A DNA stretch of 64,000 nucleotides, from NCBI RefSeq assembly GCF_025567265.1, contig NZ_JAOQJW010000001.1, positions 170,745 through 234,744 on the forward strand, in the 5' to 3' direction. The position numbers and the translations under genes are program-made. Of this stretch, positions 1 through 7,315 are shown piece after piece. The stretch comes from Dorea_A amylophila. GTDB taxonomy: Bacteria; Bacillota; Clostridia; Lachnospirales; Lachnospiraceae. A model generated the notes under the pieces. It made no database searches. It was not told the DNA's origin and saw only the letters and a list, made by a program, of their open reading frames with translations. Numbering within the stretch: position 1 is the stretch's first letter; every line of letters starts with the position of its first letter.

Positions 1-387
1 GAAGTTGGGACAATCAGCAGATTGCCGGAATTCAGCTTCGAAGCAATGGAAGTCTATAAGAAAACACTGGATCTTACGCAGGCAATCAAGAAAGGACAGG
101 AGCTGGCCGACATTCAGAAGAGAAAGGAAGAAGCGCTTGCCAGACAGAAAGCTGAGGAAGAGAGAAGAAAAGCAGAGGAAGCTGCTGCAGGAAAAGAGTC
201 AGAGAATCCGGAAGAAGCTGCGGATACTCATGATGCGCCTAAAAAAGCCGAGGAGAATGACTATACAAGAGTTGTTTCAGAACCGGTTATGAGAATAGAT
301 TTCCGTGTATGGGGAACGAAAGAACAGATTCTGGCATTACGTGATTACATGAAACAGAACAATTTAAAATTTGGAAAGGTGGAATAA
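1..387 (+). CDS. DUF1351-type phage protein, C-terminal part (cut by window edge)
   Basis: The reading frame is open from base 1, so the gene starts to the left of the window and only about 128 C-terminal residues are seen. The visible part is a highly charged Lys/Glu/Ala coiled coil followed by a compact end (RIDFRVWGTKEQILALRDYM) typical of DUF1351 proteins. These are phage proteins of unknown biochemical role that normally sit directly before a RecT annealing protein, as here (3-base gap to recT). A TTG at base 22 could be mistaken for a start, but there is no ribosome site for it. Family call is from motif resemblance; the role in recombination or replication is inferred from neighbourhood. 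Confidence 0.7.
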   Translation, partial: EVGTISRLPEFSFEAMEVYKKTLDLTQAIKKGQELADIQKRKEEALARQKAEEERRKAEEAAAGKESENPEEAADTHDAPKKAEENDYTRVVSEPVMRIDFRVWGTKEQILALRDYMKQNNLKFGKVE

Positions 388-390
388 AGT

Positions 391-1344
391 ATGGCAGTAA
401 ATAACAGTTTGGCGAAAAAGCCGGCAAAAATGGGATTAACGGCATATCTGTCACAGGATGCTGTTAAGAAACAGATTAATAATGTGGTAGGTGGAAAGAA
501 CGGGACAAGATTTATTTCAAGTATTGTGTCTGCAGCCCAGGCAACACCGGCATTACAGGAATGTACGAATCCGAGTATCTTGTCTGCAGCACTTTTGGGA
601 GAGGCGTTGAATCTTTCCCCTTCTCCGCAGCTGGGACAGTTTTATATGGTTCCGTTCGACAATAGGAAGAAAGGCTGTAAAGAAGCACAGTTCCAACTTG
701 GATATAAAGGCTATATTCAGCTGGCGGAGCGTTCTGGATATTACAAAAAACTGAATGTGCTTGCTATTAAGGAAGGGGAACTGATCCGATACGATCCACT
801 TGATGAAGAAATTGAAGTAGAGCTGATTGATGATGATGTGATCCGTGAAGAGACTCCGGCGATGGGATATTATGCCATGTTTGAATATGAAAATGGATTT
901 CGGAAAACAATGTACTGGTCCAAAAAGAAAATGATGGCACATGCGGAAAAATATTCACCTGCATTCGGCAGAAACGGCGGAGCAAAGACTTTGGAACTTT
1001 TAGAGCAGGGCAAAATTCCAGAAAAAGATCTCTGGAAGTATTCTTCTTTTTGGTTTAAAGATTTTGATGGTATGGCATTGAAAACCATGTTAAGACAGTT
1101 GATCAGCAAGTGGGGAATCATGAGTATTGATCTGCAGAAGGCAATTGATAAAGACATGGCAGTTATTCAGGAAGATGGATCTGCAGACTATGTAGAAAAT
1201 GCTGCAGAAGAATTGGACAACGATAATGTTGTAGCAGAACAGGAGATTAAAGAGGTGCAGCCGGAAACGAAAGAGCCGGAGCTTGAGAAAGAATTAGATC
1301 AGAGAGAAGCATCCGATATCGAAGCGGAGTTTTTCAATAAATAA
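391..1344 (+). CDS. recT: RecT family single-strand DNA annealing protein
   Basis: 317 residues, normal for phage RecT. RecT proteins coat single-stranded DNA and anneal complementary strands during phage recombination. The core (about residues 15-255) shows the family's conserved stretches, including the SAALLGEALNLSP region, the QFQLGYKGYIQLAERSGYY segment and the KTMLRQLISKWGIMS helix. The last 50 residues are an acidic, low-complexity tail, which varies among RecT proteins and often contacts SSB. It follows the DUF1351 gene by 3 bases, a common pairing. No partner exonuclease is visible; it would lie to the left. Acts in the cytoplasm during replication. Confidence 0.95.
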   Translation: MAVNNSLAKKPAKMGLTAYLSQDAVKKQINNVVGGKNGTRFISSIVSAAQATPALQECTNPSILSAALLGEALNLSPSPQLGQFYMVPFDNRKKGCKEAQFQLGYKGYIQLAERSGYYKKLNVLAIKEGELIRYDPLDEEIEVELIDDDVIREETPAMGYYAMFEYENGFRKTMYWSKKKMMAHAEKYSPAFGRNGGAKTLELLEQGKIPEKDLWKYSSFWFKDFDGMALKTMLRQLISKWGIMSIDLQKAIDKDMAVIQEDGSADYVENAAEELDNDNVVAEQEIKEVQPETKEPELEKELDQREASDIEAEFFNK

Positions 1345-1363
1345 CACAGGAGGTACATAAGCA

Positions 1364-1801
1364 ATGAAACATGTAGATTTAGAAAAGTTTGCAAATGGAG
1401 CATTTTCTGCACAGGTGAACAGAGCCATCGAAGAGGTGACAGAGAACATCCAAAACCCTAATACGGATGCCGGTGCTACAAGAAAGATTACAGTCACAAT
1501 TGCATTTAAACCGAATGCAGAGCGTAATTTTGTTGCTACCGGTGTACAGACGAAGACAACACTTGCACCGGCACTCGGAGCTGTTACTGCTTTCAGTATG
1601 GGCAAGAACCTGCAGACCGGCGAGGTAGAAGCAATTGAAATGGGTAACCAGATCCCGGGGCAGATGTCGGTAAATGATGTGCCGGGAGTTGTTCCTGAGA
1701 ACGTAGTGGAAGTTGAAGGCAAGGCAGTGGATACAGATACAGGTGAAATTGTAGGCACTGCTGGAAGTAAAGTTGTAGATCTTAGAAGAAGAGAAGCGTA
1801 A
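1364..1801 (+). CDS. Phage replication-terminator-like protein
   Basis: 145 residues. The pattern (an N-terminal helix with MKHVDLEKFANGAFSAQVNRA, then NPNTDAGATRKITVTIAFKP and a repeated TGE element) matches a small phage family commonly annotated 'replication terminator protein' in Firmicute prophages, found between recT and later replication genes. The biochemical role is not established to my knowledge, so the name is a family label. A clear AGGAGG site at 1349-1354 precedes the ATG. The next gene follows after 14 bases. Confidence 0.65.
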   Translation: MKHVDLEKFANGAFSAQVNRAIEEVTENIQNPNTDAGATRKITVTIAFKPNAERNFVATGVQTKTTLAPALGAVTAFSMGKNLQTGEVEAIEMGNQIPGQMSVNDVPGVVPENVVEVEGKAVDTDTGEIVGTAGSKVVDLRRREA

Positions 1802-1815
1802 GGAGAAAAAGTAAG

Positions 1816-2559
1816 ATGATGGAAGGATTAAAAGAAGCATTACAGTATATTACAGGTTTGAAAGAAAAGAGCATGGAGCCAAAGCTGGTAGAGATTGAAG
1901 GAAGAACCTATTGCACTGACAATGGTCTTACCAGATATCACAGATTCCCAATGGCGTCAGATATTGAGGTGAATACGCTGACAGCACTGGTGGATTATAT
2001 CAAAGGAAAACCGGAAGAGTTAAGGGAATCTTCTATTATCCATGTGGTAAGTCCTACAAAGGTTCTGTTATATTCCGGGCTGATTGATGAAAGAAACAGA
2101 GAGACTCTGATCGATGCCAGGGCGATTGTAAATGAGTTCTCGTTTGACAGCTATTATGATCAGGAACGTTTTCTGATCGAGCTACAGGCAAACTTTGTAG
2201 AGACAGAGGATCTCGTTACGATCATGCAGGTTGCCGGTAATATTAAATCCGGAACAACTGCCAATTATTCAGATGACGGGGTATCTCAGAAGACAACGAT
2301 TAAAACGGGTGTAGAGCTGGCGGATGTGATCGTACCGAATCCGGTTAAGTTAAGACCATACCGTACATTTGCAGAAATCGAACAGCCGGAGAGTTCTTAT
2401 GTATTCCGTATTAAGGACGGAGACCGGGGACCGGCATTTAAACTGGTAGAAGCTGATGGTGGTTTATGGAAGAATGCAGTCATGAAAAAGATCAAGGAAT
2501 ATCTGGAGTTTGAACTGAGTGAAGAATTAGAGAAACATAAGATCACAGTCATTGCTTAA
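1816..2559 (+). CDS. DUF2303 / YfdQ-like phage protein
   Basis: 247 residues. The C-terminal half carries the PYRTFAEIEQPESSYVFRIK segment and a short GDRGPAFKLVEADGG stretch that resemble the DUF2303 (YfdQ) family of phage proteins. The family's function is unknown; it is found in phage recombination and early gene clusters. No catalytic motif or membrane segment is visible. It sits between the replication-terminator-like gene and rusA, all forward, which fits an early-gene role. The family assignment is moderate: overall shape and the FRTF-like motif agree, but no search was possible. Confidence 0.55.
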   Translation: MMEGLKEALQYITGLKEKSMEPKLVEIEGRTYCTDNGLTRYHRFPMASDIEVNTLTALVDYIKGKPEELRESSIIHVVSPTKVLLYSGLIDERNRETLIDARAIVNEFSFDSYYDQERFLIELQANFVETEDLVTIMQVAGNIKSGTTANYSDDGVSQKTTIKTGVELADVIVPNPVKLRPYRTFAEIEQPESSYVFRIKDGDRGPAFKLVEADGGLWKNAVMKKIKEYLEFELSEELEKHKITVIA

Positions 2560-2614
2560 GGTTTGTACTTCCTTTTGGATTGTATCACGAATGCAACTTA
2601 TTGATTATGCAGTA

Positions 2615-2654
2615 TTCCATGGGATAGATGATTATTTATTGCTATCCCATGGAA
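2615..2654 (+). repeat. Perfect 13-bp inverted repeat upstream of rusA
   Basis: TTCCATGGGATAG at 2615-2627 is the exact reverse complement of CTATCCCATGGAA at 2642-2654, with a 14-base A/T-rich loop. The right arm ends 2 bases before the ribosome site (AAAGGAG, 2657-2663) of rusA. There is no T-run after it, so it is not a classic terminator. It could be an mRNA hairpin that limits or protects rusA translation, or a DNA operator. Confidence 0.7.
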
Positions 2655-2669
2655 AGAAAGGAGCAATGG

Positions 2670-3104
2670 ATGAATGCTGTGACATTTCATGTTCCGGGCA
2701 AGCCCCAGGGAAAAGCAAGGGCAAAGACGGTCAGAAATAAGCATACCGGAAATACGATGTCTTATACACCGGAAACAGATCTGTTGTATGAGAATTACAT
2801 TAAAGACCGGTTCCTGAATAAATGCAATGGAATGTTCCTGGAACGGGGCAAGCCGGTAACTCTTCGGATCGTGGCAAGATTTCTTCCACCAAAGAGTACC
2901 AGTAAGAAACGTACAGCTCTTATGCTGGATGGAAAGGAACTTCCGCTTAAGAAGCCGGATGTTGATAATATCGTAAAAGTTGTAGCAGATGCCTTGAACG
3001 GCGTTGCATACCATGATGATACACAGATCGTTATGGTAGTGGCAAAGAAAGTCTATTCTTCATTGGAAGGACTGGACGTTACCGTGGAAGAATATAAGGG
3101 ATAG
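2670..3104 (+). CDS. rusA: RusA family Holliday-junction resolvase
   Basis: 144 residues from the chosen ATG. RusA cuts four-way DNA junctions during phage recombination. The family pattern is clear: N-terminal beta strand VTFHVPGKPQGKARAKTV, central RIVARFLPPKSTSKKR, and the acidic motif KKPDVDNIVKVVADALNGV with the D-x-D-N cluster that binds the catalytic metal, then YHDDTQIV with further conserved aspartates. The start at 2670 is supported by AAAGGAG at 2657-2663; upstream in-frame ATGs at 2628 and 2649 fall inside the hairpin before the ribosome site and are unlikely. Complete and apparently active. Confidence 0.92.
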   Translation: MNAVTFHVPGKPQGKARAKTVRNKHTGNTMSYTPETDLLYENYIKDRFLNKCNGMFLERGKPVTLRIVARFLPPKSTSKKRTALMLDGKELPLKKPDVDNIVKVVADALNGVAYHDDTQIVMVVAKKVYSSLEGLDVTVEEYKG

Positions 3105-3119
3105 GAAAGAAGGTGCAGC

Positions 3120-3956
3120 ATGGCCAGACCGAAGATCAAAGGCCTTCTTTACTTTCCATTTGATATAGATTTTTTTGAGGATAATAAGATCAGAATCGTC
3201 AAGGCCAGATACAGGTCGGACGGAGTGATGATCTACCTGTTTTTATTATGTGAGATCTACAGGCAGGGATATTACATAAAAGCGGATGAAGATTTTTTGT
3301 ATATCATTTCTGACGAATTAGGGATAGATCAAAATAAGGTGAAGCAGGTCTTGAACTTCCTGCTAAATAAGTCACTGTTTGATAACACACTGTTTAGTTC
3401 GGACAAGGTCTTGACCTCTGCCGGGATACAGAGACGGTATCAGCTCGGTATTAAAGAAAGAATGCGTAAGAGCAAAGAGCCGCTGGAAGTAGGTAGGTAC
3501 TGGCTTCTGAAAAAGGAAGATACGGAACCTTTTATTAAGTGCACTCTTTTTGAAGATATTCCGGGGAAATGCGATAGTTTTTCCGGGAAAAACGAATCTA
3601 ATTCCACGGAAAAATCCGCAAATAAAAGTAAAGTAAATAATAATAAAAATAATACAGTATTTCAGTCTCCGGAACTTGAATCGGCTTTCCAGATGTATCT
3701 TCTTGTTCGAGAACATAACTATGGATCGATTCTTCCGGAACAGGTACAGGCTCTGAGGGAAGATCTGTTGAATCTGAGTAATAAGACAGAGGAACAGATT
3801 GCCATCGTGAAGAAGGCAACGGCTGGTGGTTATAAGGAATTTCGAGGAATGAAGAAAGGAAAGAGGACATCACCGGCAAAGAAGAAGGACAACTTTAATA
3901 ATTTTGATGGCAGATCTTATGATCAGGAGATGTATATGGGATTGATTGAAAAGTAG
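3120..3956 (+). CDS. Phage replication initiator-like protein (DUF4373 / DnaD-like)
   Basis: 278 residues. The N-terminal 100 residues (KGLLYFPFDIDFFEDNKIRI then YLFLLCEIYRQGYYI) are the Lin1244/Lin1753-like, DUF4373 winged-helix domain found at the front of many Firmicute phage replication proteins. A low-complexity Ser/Asn/Lys linker (about 150-180) leads to a C-terminal segment that resembles the DnaD helicase-loader region. Such proteins bind the phage origin and recruit the host helicase loader. No helicase-loader gene follows directly. Function is inferred from family and position. Confidence 0.75.
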   Translation: MARPKIKGLLYFPFDIDFFEDNKIRIVKARYRSDGVMIYLFLLCEIYRQGYYIKADEDFLYIISDELGIDQNKVKQVLNFLLNKSLFDNTLFSSDKVLTSAGIQRRYQLGIKERMRKSKEPLEVGRYWLLKKEDTEPFIKCTLFEDIPGKCDSFSGKNESNSTEKSANKSKVNNNKNNTVFQSPELESAFQMYLLVREHNYGSILPEQVQALREDLLNLSNKTEEQIAIVKKATAGGYKEFRGMKKGKRTSPAKKKDNFNNFDGRSYDQEMYMGLIEK

Positions 3957-3971
3957 AAAGGAAGGATTATA

Positions 3972-4586
3972 ATGGCGAAATTTAATATTGAGGTAGAATT
4001 GGACTGGGTGGATGGAGAAGACGGATATACAATTGATGAAGAAATCAAGGAGCAAGTTGTTAGTGGTATTAAGGATGCACTTCTAAAAAAAGCAACAACA
4101 GAAGCTGTGGAAGCAGTTGATGATAAAATCGCAGAAAAGATTCTTGAAGCGGAAGGAACGATACAGGCAACCGTAGACCAGTTCGTTGCGAATGTGTGTG
4201 AGGAGAAGATTGGAAAGATTATTATTCCGGAAAAGAAGAACACTTGGAGTGAAGAGGTAACGTATAAACCTCTGTCCGAGTATGTAGGAGAAAGGTTTGA
4301 ATTGTTCCTTACAGAAAAGAGATACGATAGAGATGGATGCATTGCAAGCTATTCCAGTGATAGAAAATTATCAGCTGCCGATCTTCTTACGGGACAGTAT
4401 CTGGAAAAGGAACTTGGAAAGAAGGTCGAAACCCTGATTGCAAGTGCTAAGAGGGAAGTAGAGGAATCTCTGATAAATTCGTTTGAGCAGAAACTGAAAG
4501 AGAACCTTGCGAAAGATACGATTGAGAGAATGAATATTCCGGAAGTGCTGAAAAGATTTAGTGAAATGGCTCTGGAAGAAAAATAG
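3972..4586 (+). CDS. Phage protein of unknown function, coiled-coil rich
   Basis: 204 residues, not recognised. It is acidic and helical throughout, with long stretches of Glu/Lys/Ala that predict coiled coil, and a single short hydrophobic strand near EKIGKIIIP (about residue 82). No signal peptide, membrane segment or catalytic motif is visible. An AAGGAAGG ribosome site precedes the ATG. It lies between the replication gene and the packaging genes, 15 bases after the former, so it belongs to the same transcript. I assign no function. Confidence 0.6.
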   Translation: MAKFNIEVELDWVDGEDGYTIDEEIKEQVVSGIKDALLKKATTEAVEAVDDKIAEKILEAEGTIQATVDQFVANVCEEKIGKIIIPEKKNTWSEEVTYKPLSEYVGERFELFLTEKRYDRDGCIASYSSDRKLSAADLLTGQYLEKELGKKVETLIASAKREVEESLINSFEQKLKENLAKDTIERMNIPEVLKRFSEMALEEK

Positions 4587-4600
4587 ATGGAGAGAAAGCA

Positions 4601-4939
4601 ATGTTAGTAGAGAAGAGCTCAAAAGAAGCATTGGAGTATTACATAAAAGGAAAACCTGTAACAGCACTCTGGATAGGTGAAGACGGCGGCATGAATGCAA
4701 TGCCGTTGTCAGATATCCTTGATCGACCAGAGAATCACTTTCTGGTAGATGTGCCGGCAGTCGTAAATCCGGATTTTGAACAGGCTGTGCAAGAGATGAC
4801 AGGAACTGATCAGGTAGATCCGGAAGAAATCATCCAGGCAGTGTATGAAACACAGGAAAGTATTACCCCCCCCAACGGAGCCGGAGGAAAGGATGGAAGA
4901 AGAAACGATAGATCTTCCGGCGGACAATATCGAAGATAA
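4601..4939 (+). CDS. Small phage protein of unknown function ending after a C8 tract
   Basis: 112 residues, not recognised. The body (to about residue 88) is acidic and ordinary for a phage protein. After eight consecutive C bases at 4866-4873 the frame changes character: the last 23 residues become Gly/Arg/Asp-rich (PNGAGGKDGRRNDRSSGGQY), which looks like out-of-frame reading. If the run were seven Cs, this frame would continue into the next gene as TPPTEPEERMEEET, a natural-looking junction. It may therefore be a slightly broken gene, a slippage site, or a sequencing error. The next gene starts inside it at 4893. Confidence 0.55.
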   Translation: MLVEKSSKEALEYYIKGKPVTALWIGEDGGMNAMPLSDILDRPENHFLVDVPAVVNPDFEQAVQEMTGTDQVDPEEIIQAVYETQESITPPNGAGGKDGRRNDRSSGGQYRR

Positions 4940-5972
4940 GAAAGAGAAGATCCGGAAGCTTGTAGAGGAAGGATATACCAATCGTGAGATTGCTGATCAG
5001 ACCGGTATCCCGTTCGGAACAGTCGGGTATCATGCAGCGAGATTCCGGAAGAAAGAAAAGGAACCGGTAGACAATTCAGACCGGCACCTGTGTAAGACTT
5101 GTAAGTTCCGGAGCAAGGAGTTTCTGGATAATGACGAACTGGATATCTATTTGCAGAGATACACAATCTTTGATAATCCGTTTCTTCCACAGGAATTTGT
5201 TGAGCAGCTGTGCAAAGAGTATGAAGGTACAATTTATTACGATCGTCTGATTCTTGGGCTATGGAAGAGAGCAGAAGGAGCGATTTATAAACGATTTGCA
5301 GATGATCCGGAGAAATTCCGGTGTGAAGTACTGGAAGGACCTGCAGACAATCCGGAACATAAACAATTCCGGAAAAATGATATTGTATCGATAGAGATCG
5401 GACTTGACTTCGGAGGAAATCAGTCCGGTCATTCTTTTGTAGCCAGAGGATACACAGACGACTACAGAGATGTGATTGGAATCATGTCTAAACGAGTCAT
5501 GGCAAAAGATCAGGGCGAAGATATAGACAGCAATATGCTGGATCAGCTGTTCTGTGATTTTGTTCAGGAGGTCATTGATAAATATGGTGTGATCGTTAAG
5601 CATGGTGATTATGTAGAGTACTGCAATGTGGAATCCGTTTATTACGATAATGCGGAGACGGTGCTTGGTAATTCCATTCGGAATGCAGTGGAAAAGAGGT
5701 TCCCGTGGATAATTGTAAGAAAAGCGAAGAAAGCATCCATTATTGACCGGATTCGATGTACGGTCCGACTGATGGGAGCTGGAAGGTTCTGGATCACAGA
5801 GGATTGTAAGTCCCTGCAGACAGCACTTTCGGATGCAGTATGGAATAAAGACGTGAAAGATAAGGATGAACGTCTGGATGATGGCAGCACCGATATTGAC
5901 AGCTTGGATGCATTTGAGTATACGATCGAGCGGGATATGCGAGATCTGATAGAAGAGGTGGAAAATGTTTGA
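4893..5972 (+). CDS. Chimeric HTH protein fused to the C-terminal nuclease half of terminase large subunit
   Basis: 359 residues from the ATG at 4893 (GGAGG 7 bases before). Residues 1-75 are a small phage HTH regulator (EEGYTNREIADQTGIPFGTV) with the beginning of a zinc motif (CKTC). From about residue 76 it is the back half of a terminase large subunit: TIFDNPFL, YYDRLILGLWKRAEG, then the RNase-H-like nuclease with its acidic residues in IGLDFGGNQSG, VYYDNAETVL and STDIDSLDAFEY. The packaging ATPase with Walker A and B motifs, and any small terminase gene, are absent; intact large subunits run well over 400 residues. The simplest reading is an in-frame deletion joining two genes near base 5,115. 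As it stands it cannot power DNA packaging. Confidence 0.8.
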   Translation: MEEETIDLPADNIEDKKEKIRKLVEEGYTNREIADQTGIPFGTVGYHAARFRKKEKEPVDNSDRHLCKTCKFRSKEFLDNDELDIYLQRYTIFDNPFLPQEFVEQLCKEYEGTIYYDRLILGLWKRAEGAIYKRFADDPEKFRCEVLEGPADNPEHKQFRKNDIVSIEIGLDFGGNQSGHSFVARGYTDDYRDVIGIMSKRVMAKDQGEDIDSNMLDQLFCDFVQEVIDKYGVIVKHGDYVEYCNVESVYYDNAETVLGNSIRNAVEKRFPWIIVRKAKKASIIDRIRCTVRLMGAGRFWITEDCKSLQTALSDAVWNKDVKDKDERLDDGSTDIDSLDAFEYTIERDMRDLIEEVENV

Positions 5973-7314
5973 TGGTTTAAAAAGACTATGGGGAAGGATA
6001 GTGAGCATGTTTAACTACACGACATTAAAAAATATAATTGGCAAAGATGTGGCACTGTCACAGACCATGATCGATGCCATCAATGAATGGAAAAGAATGC
6101 TGGTAGGGAATGCAGAATGGTGTGACGATACAGTAGAATCCTTGAAATTGGAAGAAGGCATCTGCCGTGAGTTTGCAGATTCTGTTCTTGTTGAAATGGA
6201 AGCTAAGATCCTGAATCATGATAATATGGATAAAGTTCTCCAGAAAAGTCTATCTGATATGAACAAGAAGCTGCAGACCGGTCTTGCTCTTGGAGCAATG
6301 GTTCTCCGACCGCTTGGTCCGGACAAGACAGAATATGTTGCTGCAGATAAATTCATTCCGATTAGTTTTGACGATAACGGAGTCCCAAATGATATTGCTT
6401 TTCTAGTTGTAAAGTGTATTGGTGAAAATGACTATTACACCAGAGTAGAGAGACATTATTTCACAAATGGGAATCTGACCATTGAAAATAAATGTTATCA
6501 TTCGCAGAGTAGAAGTGATATCGGGCAGAGATGTAGCCTGGAAGCAGTCGCAGAATGGGCAAATATTCAACCTGGGCCAATTGTTTATACCGGTATGACA
6601 GAAATGGATTTTGGATATTATCAGAATCCAATTGAGAATAAGGTGGATAGTTCTTCATGTGGTGTATCAATATATGAGTCGGCAAAAGGATTGATAAAGA
6701 AAGCTGATGTGCAGGCAGCACGTCTTGACTGGGAATATGATTCTGGAGAACGTGCGATTCACGTGGATCAGAGAGCATTAAAGAGTAAAGGCGGTAAGAC
6801 TTACCTGCCAAGGCTGAAAAAGCGTCTTTACAAAGGAATGAACCTTGAAGATGGTAAAGATAAAGAACTTTACAAAGAATATTCTCCTGCAATGAGGGAT
6901 GAAGCATTTCGGAGGGGATTAGAGGAATACAAACGAGAGATTGAGTTCAATGTTGGTCTTGCTTACGGAGATCTGTCTGACGCACAGGAAGTGGATAAGA
7001 CAGCCACGGAAGTGCTTGCATCAAAGACTAGAAAATACAACCGAGTTACTGCAATACAGGAGAAGCTCGAAGAATGTTTAAATGGATTCGTAAATGCGCT
7101 GGCTTTCTACAACGGTTCTTATATGTCTGGTGTGGAATTTACTTGCGAGTTCAATGATTCAATCTTGGCAGATGAAGAATCAGAAAGGCAGCAGGACAGG
7201 CAAGACGTGAGTATGGGTGTTATGAGTCTGGTTGAATATCGCATGAAATGGTACAACGAGGACGAAGCGACCGCAAAGTCAAAGATCCCAGAACAGAATC
7301 GGGTGATGGAGTAA
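5965..7314 (+). CDS. Phage portal protein
   Basis: 449 residues. Portal proteins form the ring at one head vertex through which DNA enters and leaves. The order terminase-portal-minor capsid-scaffold-capsid and the sequence (an N-terminal helical part, a central beta-rich section, LEEYKREIEFNVGLAYGDLSDAQEVDKTATEV, and an acidic C-terminus) match the clostridial portal family. The start overlaps the terminase stop by 8 bases, suggesting translational coupling. No truncation is seen, so the damage in the packaging module appears confined to the terminase. Confidence 0.88.
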   Translation: MFDGLKRLWGRIVSMFNYTTLKNIIGKDVALSQTMIDAINEWKRMLVGNAEWCDDTVESLKLEEGICREFADSVLVEMEAKILNHDNMDKVLQKSLSDMNKKLQTGLALGAMVLRPLGPDKTEYVAADKFIPISFDDNGVPNDIAFLVVKCIGENDYYTRVERHYFTNGNLTIENKCYHSQSRSDIGQRCSLEAVAEWANIQPGPIVYTGMTEMDFGYYQNPIENKVDSSSCGVSIYESAKGLIKKADVQAARLDWEYDSGERAIHVDQRALKSKGGKTYLPRLKKRLYKGMNLEDGKDKELYKEYSPAMRDEAFRRGLEEYKREIEFNVGLAYGDLSDAQEVDKTATEVLASKTRKYNRVTAIQEKLEECLNGFVNALAFYNGSYMSGVEFTCEFNDSILADEESERQQDRQDVSMGVMSLVEYRMKWYNEDEATAKSKIPEQNRVME

Positions 7315-7315
7315 G

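Noticed and set aside
2552..2740. Forward frame of 62 residues overlapping rusA
   Set aside because: Starts without a ribosome site, spans the hairpin and overlaps rusA in another frame; composition is not protein-like.
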